From: an uncultured Ilyobacter sp. | Lineage (GTDB): Bacteria > Fusobacteriota > Fusobacteriia > Fusobacteriales > Fusobacteriaceae | DNA length: 64,000 nt | Reading direction: 5' to 3' | Assembly (NCBI RefSeq): GCF_963668085.1 | Contig: NZ_OY764059.1 | Location: forward strand, 558,001 to 622,000 | Shown here: positions 43,264 through 53,406 of the stretch, piece after piece | Numbering within the stretch: the first letter of the stretch is position 1 | How the letters are laid out: each line of letters starts with the position of its first letter | The notes under the pieces: model-generated | Databases searched by the model: none | Seen by the model: the letters and a program-made list of their open reading frames with translations, nothing else | What the model was told of the DNA's origin: nothing | Made by a program: the position numbers and the translations under genes

Positions 43264-44781
43264 ATGAAAGATAAGGTTATGAAATATCTACAGGATTTTG
43301 GTAGAAGTTTAATGTTACCAATTGCCCTCCTAGCTGCGGTGGGTATATTGTTTGGATTCACTGCTGCATTGAGTAGGCCGCAAATTAAAGATATGCTGCC
43401 CTTCCTTAATGGTGGTGGAGTAGCTTATGTGCTTTTCTTAATTAGAACTATGAGTATTAAAATATTTGGGCTAATTCCTGTGCTATTTGCAATTTCTATT
43501 TCTTTGGGACTTGCAAAGAAAGAAAAAGAAATAGCTGCACTTGCAGGGTTTGTATGTTATTACACATTAATGTGGAGTTCGAGTTACATGGTAGCATCAA
43601 ACTATATAACGTTTCCAACTTCAGCATTGGGAAGTGCCTTAGGACTAGGTGGAGTTCCTGAAATGGGAGCTGTCGGAGGAATGATAGCAGGTATACTCAC
43701 TGCCTATATTCATAATAAATATTATAATATTAGTCTTCCTGTTGCTATAGCCTTCTTCGGAGGAAAAAGATTTGTGGCAATCGGGGTAATTATTGCGGGA
43801 TCAATATTGGGTCAAATTCTTCCATTTATCTGGCTACCTATAAGTAATACAATACAATTTGTAGGTATTGGAATATCCAATCTGGGACTTTTTGGAACAT
43901 TTCTATATGGTTTTTTAGAAAGACTTTTAATCCCTACTGGGTTGCATCATATTTTAAATGGTATATTCAGAACTACAGCTGTAGGTGGAGAACTAAATGG
44001 AACTGTTGGAGTATGGAATATCTTCTTTGAGTATTTTGGTAAAGTAGATATAAACGAGTTGAAAGAATATACAAGGTTTTTATCTCAGGGAAAAATTCCT
44101 TACATGGTATTCGGTCTACCTGCAGCTGCCCTAGCTATGTATAAAACCGCCCCAGAAGGTAAAAAGAAAACCACTGAGGCACTTCTTATAGCAGGAGTTC
44201 TTGCTTCTATGACTACAGGAATTACAGAACCTTTAGAGTTTACATTTCTATTTATAGCTCCCTTATTATTTGTTTTCCATTCGGTAATGGCTGGCCTATC
44301 ATTTTTACTAATGGATTTATTCAGTGTAGGAATTGGAAATACTCAAGGTGGTCTTATTGATCTATTGGTATATGGAACTCTGGTACCGGGCTCAAATTGG
44401 ATATATCCAGTTATAGTTGGTCTAGGTTACTCTGGAATTTATTACTTTACCTTTAAATATTATTTCACCAAAAAAGGAATAATTATAGACTCAGGTGTAG
44501 AAAGCACAGAAAAATCTTCTACAAATATATCCGAAAGCAAAGATGAAAAAACAGCATTAATAATAGAGGGTCTCGGTGGAGATTCTAATATATTGTCGGT
44601 GGACAACTGTTTTACTAGACTTAGACTTGAGGTTAAGAATTCAAAAGACGTTGACGAAGTGAAACTTAAATCAACTGGTGCAGCAGGAATAAAGATAATT
44701 TCTGAGACACAGGTGCAAGTTATTTATGGTCCGAAAGTAAATATTATAGCAAGTGGGGTCAAGGATCATTTAGGTTATTAA
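43264..44781 (+). CDS. PTS alpha-glucoside/maltose-type EIICB
   Basis: A 505-residue PTS permease with an N-terminal IIC domain (about ten helices, ending near residue 405) and a C-terminal IIB domain. The phosphorylated cysteine is Cys449 in SVDNCFTRLRL. In IIC, ERLLIPTGLHHILN and GITEPLEFTFLF are the conserved glucose-superfamily segments around the active glutamate. It imports an alpha-glucoside and phosphorylates it. No IIA domain is fused; a separate IIA is encoded at 46072. Starts 24 bases after the hydrolase. Confidence 0.93.
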   Translation: MKDKVMKYLQDFGRSLMLPIALLAAVGILFGFTAALSRPQIKDMLPFLNGGGVAYVLFLIRTMSIKIFGLIPVLFAISISLGLAKKEKEIAALAGFVCYYTLMWSSSYMVASNYITFPTSALGSALGLGGVPEMGAVGGMIAGILTAYIHNKYYNISLPVAIAFFGGKRFVAIGVIIAGSILGQILPFIWLPISNTIQFVGIGISNLGLFGTFLYGFLERLLIPTGLHHILNGIFRTTAVGGELNGTVGVWNIFFEYFGKVDINELKEYTRFLSQGKIPYMVFGLPAAALAMYKTAPEGKKKTTEALLIAGVLASMTTGITEPLEFTFLFIAPLLFVFHSVMAGLSFLLMDLFSVGIGNTQGGLIDLLVYGTLVPGSNWIYPVIVGLGYSGIYYFTFKYYFTKKGIIIDSGVESTEKSSTNISESKDEKTALIIEGLGGDSNILSVDNCFTRLRLEVKNSKDVDEVKLKSTGAAGIKIISETQVQVIYGPKVNIIASGVKDHLGY

Positions 44782-44782
44782 A

Positions 44783-44814
44783 TTAAAAAGGATAGAGTTG
44801 TCTATCCTTTTTAA
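44783..44814. terminator. Terminator inside the alpha-glucoside cluster
   Basis: A perfect 14-bp stem (TTAAAAAGGATAGA at 44783-44796 with 44801-44814, loop GTTG) directly after the EIICB stop. It may reduce transcription into the glycerate kinase and EIIA genes. Confidence 0.8.
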
Positions 44815-44886
44815 TATTAGATATTTTAAAATTAATGATTTCTTTGAATAATCTAAGTCTGGTTGTGTTTGGGGGTAGGAATTTTA

Positions 44887-46041
44887 ATGAAAGTGGTTAT
44901 TGCAGTAGATTCCTTTAAGGGAAGTCTTAGTTCGTTAGAGCTTGGACAGCTGATAGAAAATGGTATAAAAAAAATATATGAAAATGCAGAAGTGAAAAAA
45001 GTCCCTATTGCAGACGGGGGAGAAGGAACCGTAGAAGCCCTTGTAGAGGGAACAAAGGGTCAATTTGTAAATGTAAAAGTACACGACCCTTTGATGAGAC
45101 TGATAGATGCTAAATATGGAATAATGGGAAATAATGTGGCTGTTATAGAGATGGCAGAGGCCTCTGGACTGCCCCTTTTAAAACCGGAAGAGAGAGATCT
45201 CAGAAAAGCCACAACATATGGTACTGGGGAACTTATAAAAGATGCAATTGAAAAAGGGTGTAGAGAGTTTATTATAGGTATAGGTGGAAGTGCCACAAAT
45301 GATGCAGGTCTTGGGATGATGCAAGCATTGGGATATAAATTTTTGGATAAAGATGGAGAAGTTCTTGGTTACGGCGGCGAGATAATGGGAAAAGTGTCTG
45401 AAATAGATTCTAGAGAAGCTATAGAGGCTCTTGATAAATGTAAGTTTTTTGTAGCATGTGATGTGGATAATCCTTTTTATGGTTCTAAAGGAGCGGCTCA
45501 TGTGTATAGCAGGCAAAAGGGTGCTGATGATGAAATGGTTGAGTATTTAGACTCATCCCTTCAAAAGCTGGCTTTGACTCTGAAGGAAAAAACGGGTAAA
45601 GATATAGCTGATATACCTGGAGCAGGAGCGGCAGGAGGTCTAGGAGGAGGCTTTGTAGCTTTCCTAGATGGAGAACTGAAGCCTGGGATAGATATAATCC
45701 TTCAGGAGGTAGGACTTGCTGAGAGTATAGAGGGTGCAGACTTTGTAATAACTGGTGAAGGAAGGATAGACTTTCAGTCAATTATGGGGAAAGCCCCGAT
45801 GGGCGTATCTAAAATGTCTAGGGACAAAGGAATTCCTGTAATAGCAATAGCAGGATGCGTGGCAGATGATGCAGGAGCCATGCATGATCATGGCTTAGAT
45901 GCTTTCTTCTCTACTATAAATTACCCAGTTTCTCTTGAAGAGGCAATGAATCAAGAGAGAGCCGGAACTTTTGTAGAAAAAAACGTTGAAGAGATATTTA
46001 GATTAATAAAGGTTTGTGAAATAAAATATAAATCGAGATAA
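44887..46041 (+). CDS. Glycerate kinase (GlxK family)
   Basis: A 384-residue glycerate kinase of the GlxK/GarK family, which makes phosphoglycerate from D-glycerate and ATP. Its start MKVVIAVDSFKGSLSS and the segments PIADGGEGTVEA, GIGGSATNDAGLGM and PGAGAAGGLGGG are characteristic. It sits between the EIICB and EIIA genes of the alpha-glucoside cluster, an unusual place that may be accidental or reflect a sugar-acid branch. ATG 44887 follows GGGGGTAGG; a GTG at 44863 is in frame but lacks a ribosome site. Confidence 0.93.
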   Translation: MKVVIAVDSFKGSLSSLELGQLIENGIKKIYENAEVKKVPIADGGEGTVEALVEGTKGQFVNVKVHDPLMRLIDAKYGIMGNNVAVIEMAEASGLPLLKPEERDLRKATTYGTGELIKDAIEKGCREFIIGIGGSATNDAGLGMMQALGYKFLDKDGEVLGYGGEIMGKVSEIDSREAIEALDKCKFFVACDVDNPFYGSKGAAHVYSRQKGADDEMVEYLDSSLQKLALTLKEKTGKDIADIPGAGAAGGLGGGFVAFLDGELKPGIDIILQEVGLAESIEGADFVITGEGRIDFQSIMGKAPMGVSKMSRDKGIPVIAIAGCVADDAGAMHDHGLDAFFSTINYPVSLEEAMNQERAGTFVEKNVEEIFRLIKVCEIKYKSR

Positions 46042-46071
46042 AAAAATCAACTTTATTCTTAGGAGGTTAGT

Positions 46072-46575
46072 ATGGGATTATTTAATTTTTTTAAAAAGGA
46101 AAAAACAATTGAAGATAATTGGTTTGGTATCTATTCACCATTAAATGGTAAGGTTATAAATATTTCCGAAGTTCCTGATGAAGCTTTTGCAAGCAAGATG
46201 ATAGGAGACGGGTGTGCAATAGAACCATGTGAAGGGTCAATATTTTCTCCAGTTGCAGCGGAAATAAATATTTTTGAAACTAATCATGCTGTTAGTTTTG
46301 AAGTGGAAAATGAAATTGAAATGATAGTCCATTTTGGAATAGATACTGTTAATCTTAAGGGAAATGGGTTTGAAAGGATTGCTGAATCAGGATCAAAAGT
46401 AAAAATAGGAGAAGAGCTTGTTAAATATGATATTGACTTTATAAAAGAAAATGCCAAGTCTGTAAGAACTCCTGTTATCATAAATAATATGGACTTGGTT
46501 GAAGAGTTGAAGATTGTGGCCCATGGAGATGTCAAAGTCGGAGATTTGCTGATGAGAGTCAAAATGAAAAAATAG
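46072..46575 (+). CDS. PTS glucose-family EIIA (Crr-like)
   Basis: A 167-residue phosphocarrier of the glucose-type IIA family. The phosphorylated histidine is His87 in MIVHFGIDTV, with the second active-site histidine at His72 (TNHAV). It should accept phosphate from HPr and pass it to the IIB domain of the nearby EIICB. AGGAGG precedes ATG 46072. It starts 30 bases after glycerate kinase and is followed by a terminator. Confidence 0.94.
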   Translation: MGLFNFFKKEKTIEDNWFGIYSPLNGKVINISEVPDEAFASKMIGDGCAIEPCEGSIFSPVAAEINIFETNHAVSFEVENEIEMIVHFGIDTVNLKGNGFERIAESGSKVKIGEELVKYDIDFIKENAKSVRTPVIINNMDLVEELKIVAHGDVKVGDLLMRVKMKK

Positions 46576-46618
46576 GTATATTCGAAATTAAGTTTAAATA
46601 ACTTTTTAAATTACCGGT

Positions 46619-46645
46619 AGGGCTCTAATCAGGGCTCTTTTTTTT
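46619..46645 (+). terminator. Terminator after the EIIA gene
   Basis: AGGGCTCT is repeated directly (46619-46626, 46631-46638). The two copies can pair with each other through two GU pairs, and eight T follow, so it can act as an intrinsic terminator. Confidence 0.6.
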
Positions 46646-47001
46646 ATCCCGAAGGTGGTAAAATTTGAAGAGTTATAGTACCAGAGCTTTTGTCATAGTG
46701 AATTATATTTTTGTGGAAACAGAAAAAACAGCATAAGAGATAATTTTATTAATTAAAATGAAGTATCAATCAAAACTAATTATATGAAAAATTTTTAAAA
46801 GTTCTTTGAAAAAGTGTTGTCATTATAGATATTTACTACTAAACTTATATAGTGAGATAAAAAAGTTGTGGATATTTTATACAATGTTAATTAGAATAAA
46901 TACCAGGATAAAATATTTACGGTTAATAAAAAAATGTTCTGAATATTCAGATCATTATGAGAGGGTTTTTAATATAATTGTAGAACTTAGGAGAATTAAT
47001 T
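46646..47001. other. AT-rich intergenic stretch before the FGGY kinase
   Basis: About 350 bases. A short frame from 46806 overlaps the start of the kinase and has no ribosome site, so it is not called. No clear repeat or promoter pair was found. Confidence 0.5.
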
Positions 47002-48429
47002 ATGAGTAAATATATAATTGGTATAGATAATGGTTCACAAAGTACTAAAGTTACTATCTTTGACTTGGAAGGAAATGAAGTTTGCTATGGATCAAAGGCA
47101 TTAAAAAACCTCTATACGGCCGAGGGCGGAGTAGCATTACATCCTGATGATGATCTATGGGATAGTGTCCTAGGTGGGCTAAAGGACTGTCTAAGTAAAT
47201 TTTCTGGAGATAAAAGTTCTATCTTGGCCATAGGACTTTGTACAATAAGGTGTTGTCGTGTACTCTTAAAAAAAGATGGTTCATTAGCCTATCCTGTTTT
47301 GAGCTGGATGGACAAAAGGTTGTCTGCACCGTATGTGCATGAAAATGATGAGGTGAAATATGTTACAACTACTTCAGGTTACTTAGCTAACAGAATGACA
47401 GGCGAATTCAGGGATACCTGCAGTAATTTAGAAGTTTATTGGCCAATTGACCAAAAAACTCTGGACTGGTCAACTGATGACCAAGTTATAAAAGATAATG
47501 GACTTAAGAGAGATCAATTATTTTCTATAATAAAACCAGGCGAGAGCTATGGCCCGTTAAAAGCTGAACTTTGCAGAGAATTTGGTCTGAAAGATGGAAT
47601 CCAAGTTGTAGCAACTGGCAATGATAAGGCTGTGGAAGTATTAGGTTCAGGCATCAATGACGATAAATCAATTATGATCTCTCTAGGAACTTTTATATCT
47701 TCTATGCTTTTGAGAGAAGATTATTTTGAAGATGCCAAGAGTTTCTTTCCGACATTAGCCTGTGTACCTTTTAAATATGTCTACGAATCTAAAGGAATAA
47801 GAAGGGGAATGTGGACTGTAAGTTGGTATAAGGAACTTTTAGGAGAAGAAATCATCAATAAAGCCAATAAATTAGGTGTTTCTGAAGAAGAGTATTTAAA
47901 TCAAATTGGAGAAACAATACCTCCAGGCAGTGATGGTCTGATAACTTTATTAGATTGGCTGAATGATTCAACTTATGAGTTCAGAAAAGGGGTTATGCTT
48001 GGTTTTGACCATAGGCATACAAGTGCTCACATATACCGTTCAATTCTAGAGGCGATTTCCTATAACATTAAAAATAATATCCATGAGATGTTAGATGAAA
48101 TAGGAACAGAGGTGGATAATATCACTGTAATCGGTGGAGGTTCTAGGAGTAACTTAATGATGCAGATAATAGCAGACATGTTTTGTTTACCAGTTAAGAG
48201 AAACAAAGCAACGAGTTCTGCTTGCCTTGGTGCAGCAATATGTGCTGCCAAGTATCTAGGCATATATAAATCCTTCGATGAAGCAATGGAAAAAATGGTT
48301 AGAGTCAGTGAAGTCTTTGAACCAGATAAAAATCTTTATAAATTTTATGATGAGATAAATAATAAGGTAATTAAAAATGTGAGAAAACATACAGATGAAA
48401 TTTTAAAGATAACTTATTCGATCTTTTGA
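47002..48429 (+). CDS. FGGY-family carbohydrate kinase
   Basis: A 475-residue sugar kinase with the ATP-binding phosphate-1 loop IIGIDNGSQSTKVTIFD near the start, an IMISLGTF segment and the C-terminal adenosine loop VIGGGSRSNLMMQIIAD with ATSSACLGAAICA. It resembles the xylulokinase/YgcE branch of the family, but the sugar cannot be told. The gene stands alone on the plus strand; the IclR regulator and the SDR/OYE operon to its right are on the other strand and might serve the same sugar or polyol. Ribosome site TAGGAGAA. Confidence 0.9.
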   Translation: MSKYIIGIDNGSQSTKVTIFDLEGNEVCYGSKALKNLYTAEGGVALHPDDDLWDSVLGGLKDCLSKFSGDKSSILAIGLCTIRCCRVLLKKDGSLAYPVLSWMDKRLSAPYVHENDEVKYVTTTSGYLANRMTGEFRDTCSNLEVYWPIDQKTLDWSTDDQVIKDNGLKRDQLFSIIKPGESYGPLKAELCREFGLKDGIQVVATGNDKAVEVLGSGINDDKSIMISLGTFISSMLLREDYFEDAKSFFPTLACVPFKYVYESKGIRRGMWTVSWYKELLGEEIINKANKLGVSEEEYLNQIGETIPPGSDGLITLLDWLNDSTYEFRKGVMLGFDHRHTSAHIYRSILEAISYNIKNNIHEMLDEIGTEVDNITVIGGGSRSNLMMQIIADMFCLPVKRNKATSSACLGAAICAAKYLGIYKSFDEAMEKMVRVSEVFEPDKNLYKFYDEINNKVIKNVRKHTDEILKITYSIF

Positions 48430-48611
48430 TCCCAGAAAAGGTCTTTCACCATCTTTTGTTATATAAAGTTAAGAGATTTTAACCACCAGAATTTTGGATA
48501 ATTGGTAATTTAATATGAAAACAGATTTTTATAATATTTTATTCTAGGGAGCCTTGTGGTTTATTTAAAAATTAAGTTTTGGATAATACACAAAAGATAT
48601 TAAACTACCAA

Positions 48612-49373
48612 TTAATACTTAATAATATTAGAAATTTGAGCGGCTATTTCTGGTATTGTGATTTTTAGTTTATTTAAAATTTTTGAATCTATTCTATTTA
48701 TGGGTCCACTGACTGCAATTACGGCAACCAAACTGTTATTTTCCCCAAATATTGGTGCTGCAACACAGATCAGACCTTTCTCTATCTCCTCATTATCTAG
48801 AGCATAGCCTAATTCCCTTATTTGCTTGATTTCATTAGTTAATTCCTCTTTAGTTGTTAAGGTGGTTTCTGTAAGTTTTACTCTTTCAGAGTTATTTAAA
48901 TAGTTATCGAAATAATCCTGTGATTGAAAGGCTAAAATAACTTTTCCCATAGCATTGCAATACATAGGATCAGTGTGACCTGGTTTTGTAGCAAGTCTTA
49001 GCGAATGATTTGCTTCGATCCTATCCACATAAAGAACATGATAGTCTGATTCAATTGCTAAGTAGACACCTTCACCAAATTCTTTACTAAGTTTTTCCAG
49101 ATAGGGTCTCACAATATTTTTGAGTGAAAAATTTTCTTCATAGATTTTACCGTATTCATAAAGTTTGATTCCCAATGAATATCTTAAAGTCTCTGGATTT
49201 TGATACACTAGTTCATTATATTCTAAAGTTGATAAAAGACCCGAAAGGGTGCTCTTTTTTATATCAAGTTCATTACTTATTTCAGTCAATCTGGCCTCAT
49301 TTCCTGATTTGGCAATGAAGTTAAGTATTTTAGCGGCTTTATCAATGGATTGAATTGTTTTCTTTTTTTCCAT
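48612..49373 (-). CDS. IclR-family transcriptional regulator
   Basis: A 253-residue regulator with an N-terminal winged helix (ARLTEISNELDIKKSTLSGLLSTL, about residues 26-49) and a C-terminal IclR effector domain (MYCNAMGKVILAF and LICVAAPIFGENNSLVAVIAVSGP, given here in family positions). Effectors of IclR proteins are usually small organic acids. It lies between the FGGY kinase and the SDR/OYE operon and probably controls one or both. AAGGAGTAAA precedes ATG 49373. Confidence 0.9.
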   Translation of the reverse strand: MEKKKTIQSIDKAAKILNFIAKSGNEARLTEISNELDIKKSTLSGLLSTLEYNELVYQNPETLRYSLGIKLYEYGKIYEENFSLKNIVRPYLEKLSKEFGEGVYLAIESDYHVLYVDRIEANHSLRLATKPGHTDPMYCNAMGKVILAFQSQDYFDNYLNNSERVKLTETTLTTKEELTNEIKQIRELGYALDNEEIEKGLICVAAPIFGENNSLVAVIAVSGPINRIDSKILNKLKITIPEIAAQISNIIKY

Positions 49374-49454
49374 AAGTTTACTCCTTGTTTTAAATAATTA
49401 GACCCTTAAATATTATAACATAATTTAATGTTTCTCTTAAGCTAAGTAATAGTA

Positions 49455-49489
49455 AAAACTTGCAGTCAACAAAAGTTACTGCAAGTTTT
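49455..49489 (-). terminator. Terminator of the OYE-SDR operon
   Basis: AAAACTTGCAGT (49455-49466) and ACTGCAAGTTTT (49478-49489) form a perfect stem. Leftwards it ends in a T-run, as expected for the minus-strand operon that ends at 49552. Confidence 0.75.
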
Positions 49490-49551
49490 AATTTTGTTAA
49501 TATTATCTAAAAATAGGCCTAAATATCAAATCTTTTTTACAAGAATATTTA

Positions 49552-50355
<804 letters not shown>

Positions 50356-50363
50356 TTATTTAT

Positions 50364-52271
50364 CTACTTTATATTTCTAACTGCATACCAAGCTTCATGG
50401 AAACATTCGAATATCTTTCTTCCTTGTACAGCATCACCTATTTTAAATATTTGAGGTGCTAAGTTTTCAAACTGTTTATTAGGAATTGGTGCCAATCCAG
50501 TTGCAAATACTACTTTATCAGCAACATATTTTTGCTCTTTTCCGTTCTGACTGAAAATAATTCCATCATCTAATATCTCTACAACTTTTGCATTCAAATG
50601 AATATCTACATTATTTTCAGCTAATCTTGTTTTCAATGTTATCTGAGATAGCGGCTCATCTTCCATAGCAATATCTTCTCTCATTTCGAAAATTCCTGTC
50701 TTTTTACCTTTTTCTGCCAAGTAAAGAGAAGTTTCACTTCCGATTAGTCCTCCACCTATAATTACGGTCTTTTCTCCAGCTAAACTTGGATCTAGTAACA
50801 CCTTATCTGCTGAAACTGCTTTTTCAATTCCTTTAATTGGTAATTTTATATAATCTGAACCTGTGGCAATGATTACAGCGTCAGGTTTTATATCTTTTAC
50901 CATTTCGGGACTAGCTTCGGTATTCATCCGAATATCAACTGTACTTTTTTCCAATTGAGTTTTTGCCCAATTAACGACTCCTCTGCCTTCCGTTTTAAAG
51001 GAAGGTTCAGTAGCTTCTAAAAATCTTCCCCCGAATTCATTTGTTTTTTCAAATAAAGTTACTTTATGACCCATTTCATCAGCCAGTCTCGCTGCCTCCA
51101 TTCCTGCAATTCCTCCACCAATGACAACTATGTTTCTAGGATCATTTGTTTTAACTACTTCATATTCTTTGTCTCTTCCCACCTGCGGGTTTACTTCACA
51201 CCTAATTGGACACCCTTTAAAGAACAGAGATATACATCCTTCATTACCTCTAACACACGGTTTTATATCTTCTAATCTGTTTTCAGATAGTTTTCTTGGC
51301 AGATCTGGGTCAGCTAACAGAGGTCTTCCAAACGATATAAGATCAGCTTCGCCTTTCTGAAGTGCTTGTTCCCCCTCCTTAGGACCTAAGGAACCTACGG
51401 CAATTACAGGGATATCAACAACTTCTTTCATTTTAGCTGCCAAATGAACAATTGGTGCTCTGTCAACATATAATGGAGAAATCATATGGAATGCCATGGA
51501 CTCATAAACTCCTGCTGAAACATGAATGTAGTCGATTTTATCTTGTACTGACTTTACGAACGCAGAAGTATCCTCAATTGTCAAACCGTCTTCTACAAAT
51601 TCAGCTCCGCTGATTCTGTATCCCACTATAAAATCTTCCCCGACTCTTTTTCTAATTTTGTTAATGATATTTGTTGGAAAAGTTCTCCTTTTTTCAACAC
51701 TTCCACCATATTCATCTTCTCTTTTATTGGTAAATGGTGATAAGAAAGATAAAATTAAATACCCATGTGCCCCGTGTATTTCTACACCATCAAATCCTGC
51801 AAGTTTGGCTCTTTCTGCAGCTGCTGCAAATGCGTCTTCTATCTCAATTATTTCTGATTTTGTCAAAACATGTGGTTCATTTCCGGCATAGCCAACATTT
51901 GAAGGTGCTACAGGTTGACCTCCTGCTGCTTCAGGGTTAGCCTGTCTTCCCCCATGGTTTATCTGAATTACTGCAACAGCCCCTGCTTCTTTAATTGCAT
52001 TTGCTACTAGATATTTACTCGCAATATGGTTTCCAGTAGACAGCTTTGATGAAGCAAAAGATGATCTACTGGCCTTATCGTCAACGAAAGTACTCTCCAC
52101 AACTACCATTCCAACTCCACCTTTGGCCCTTCTGCCATAGTGTTGAGCCATAATTTCACTTGCAGTTCCGTCAAGGTTAGACAATCTCGTCTCAATAGGA
52201 GGTAAAACAATTCTGTTTCTCAAAGTTTTGTTACCAATTTTAGTTGGCTCTAATAATTTCCAATTATTCAT
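50364..52271 (-). CDS. NADH:flavin oxidoreductase (Old Yellow Enzyme/2,4-dienoyl-CoA reductase family)
   Basis: A 635-residue enzyme with an N-terminal FMN TIM barrel (HGAHGYLILSFLSP near 166-179), a middle Fe-S site and a C-terminal FAD/NAD(P) part (VVIGGGIAGMEAARLADEMG, then VIIGGGLIGSETSLYL). Relatives reduce enoates, dienoyl-CoA or bile-acid and steroid double bonds. The cluster motif is altered: relatives read CxRCNEGC, but here Cys339 is followed by Gly342 where the second cysteine belongs, then Cys346; extra Cys354 precedes Cys358. The substrate is unknown. First gene of an operon with the SDR enzyme. Confidence 0.88.
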   Translation of the reverse strand: MNNWKLLEPTKIGNKTLRNRIVLPPIETRLSNLDGTASEIMAQHYGRRAKGGVGMVVVESTFVDDKASRSSFASSKLSTGNHIASKYLVANAIKEAGAVAVIQINHGGRQANPEAAGGQPVAPSNVGYAGNEPHVLTKSEIIEIEDAFAAAAERAKLAGFDGVEIHGAHGYLILSFLSPFTNKREDEYGGSVEKRRTFPTNIINKIRKRVGEDFIVGYRISGAEFVEDGLTIEDTSAFVKSVQDKIDYIHVSAGVYESMAFHMISPLYVDRAPIVHLAAKMKEVVDIPVIAVGSLGPKEGEQALQKGEADLISFGRPLLADPDLPRKLSENRLEDIKPCVRGNEGCISLFFKGCPIRCEVNPQVGRDKEYEVVKTNDPRNIVVIGGGIAGMEAARLADEMGHKVTLFEKTNEFGGRFLEATEPSFKTEGRGVVNWAKTQLEKSTVDIRMNTEASPEMVKDIKPDAVIIATGSDYIKLPIKGIEKAVSADKVLLDPSLAGEKTVIIGGGLIGSETSLYLAEKGKKTGIFEMREDIAMEDEPLSQITLKTRLAENNVDIHLNAKVVEILDDGIIFSQNGKEQKYVADKVVFATGLAPIPNKQFENLAPQIFKIGDAVQGRKIFECFHEAWYAVRNIK

Positions 52272-52410
52272 TTCTTAGCACCTCTTTTATTTTTTATTTC
52301 TATTAGCTTAAATTTGTGTGATCAATCCAAATTTTTTTAAAGTTTTAAATATTTTATGGTCTAAAATTAGTTATCTTTTCGACAATAAAGAATTAGTTCG
52401 TAATAGTAGA

Positions 52411-52439
52411 ATTATATTATTTGTTTTTGTAAATGTCAA
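52411..52439 (-). promoter_or_regulatory. Consensus promoter of the OYE-SDR operon
   Basis: Read leftwards, TTGACA (plus 52434-52439) and TATAAT (plus 52411-52416) are 17 bases apart, about 140 bases before the OYE start. The rest of the gap 52272-52667 is AT-rich; a short frame at 52318 has no support. Confidence 0.75.
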
Positions 52440-52667
52440 TATGTTGAAAAACCTTTTTTCTATATCGGTGCTTTTAATTCTATTTTTGATATTTTTTTCC
52501 TGTTATGCAGCAATAATTACAAATTATAACTTATTTACGAAAATACTGAGTTGGTTATTTAGGAATGATTCTTGTATACTTTAGGTAAGTAACTATCATA
52601 AAAGTGCGTAATTGGAATTATTTTGAAGTAGTGATATCATAAATTTTGAACTAAAAAAGGAGGGCTT

Positions 52668-53336
52668 ATGAAAAAAAAACTTGGACTATATTTTTCGTTA
52701 TTTTATATATTGTTTGTCTCATTATTTAGAGTCAGTATTTTTGCTGCCTCAGAACAAATATCTATTGATATAAAAGCCGGGATAGCTTATAAAGGAACAG
52801 GATATGTTCCTCAGATAGCTGTGTGGACAGAAGACGAAAATGGGAAATTTATTGAAACTCTATATATTACAGAATCAGAGGGAAAAGGCAAGTATTTTGG
52901 GGCAATAAGAAGAAAGGAAGCACTACCAGTATGGAGGAATAAGCATAATCACAATAAAAAAAAGGAAAAATTAGACGGAGTGGCAGGGGCATCATCACAG
53001 AAAAGTTTTCAGGTTGTAAAAACGATAAACAACTATCCTGAAAAATTCAGTTTATTTTTGGAGGTAAATAAATCATTTGATTACAATAATTATTTTGATA
53101 AGAATCTGAAATCTGGTGAAAAAGGCCATAATACGGGATATTCAGGACAGCCATCTTTGGTTTATCAAGTTTCTTTTGGAAAAAGAGAGAATATAAACTC
53201 TAAGAATCCAGTTAAGAGAATGGAGGTTATTGGACACGGTAGTCCTACTGGTAAAGATGGTGAAATAAACGAAAATATATCCAAATTGACGACAGCTTTA
53301 CAAATAATAGATGAAATTTCAGTAGTAGTGAGATGA
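52668..53336 (+). CDS. Secreted DUF2271-like protein
   Basis: A 222-residue protein with a signal peptide (MKKKLGLYFSLFYILF onwards, probable cleavage after the AA near residue 28). The part IAYKGTGYVPQIAVWTEDENG and FIETLYITE resembles the DUF2271 pattern of predicted periplasmic proteins. From memory, these are often encoded near PepSY or flavin (ApbE) proteins, but none is adjacent here. Function unknown. AAGGAGG before ATG 52668. Confidence 0.65.
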   Translation: MKKKLGLYFSLFYILFVSLFRVSIFAASEQISIDIKAGIAYKGTGYVPQIAVWTEDENGKFIETLYITESEGKGKYFGAIRRKEALPVWRNKHNHNKKKEKLDGVAGASSQKSFQVVKTINNYPEKFSLFLEVNKSFDYNNYFDKNLKSGEKGHNTGYSGQPSLVYQVSFGKRENINSKNPVKRMEVIGHGSPTGKDGEINENISKLTTALQIIDEISVVVR

Positions 53337-53375
53337 TTTAGAATATTTATTAAGAAGGTTTTTTGTTCTTAAAAA

Positions 53376-53406
53376 ACAATGTAGATTTAAACTTAATCTA
53401 CATTGT
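53376..53406. terminator. Terminator between converging genes (mainly uvsE)
   Basis: ACAATGTAGATT (53376-53387) and AATCTACATTGT (53395-53406) form a perfect 12-bp stem. Leftwards it is followed by six T, so it best serves the minus-strand uvsE gene, whose last codons lie in it. Confidence 0.8.

Noticed and set aside
46806-47009. A 67-codon frame before the FGGY kinase
   Set aside because: No ribosome site, overlaps the kinase start, composition like AT-rich non-coding DNA.
52318-52584. An 88-codon frame with a hydrophobic stretch
   Set aside because: It lies over the minus-strand OYE promoter, has no ribosome site, and hydrophobic frames arise by chance in T-rich DNA.
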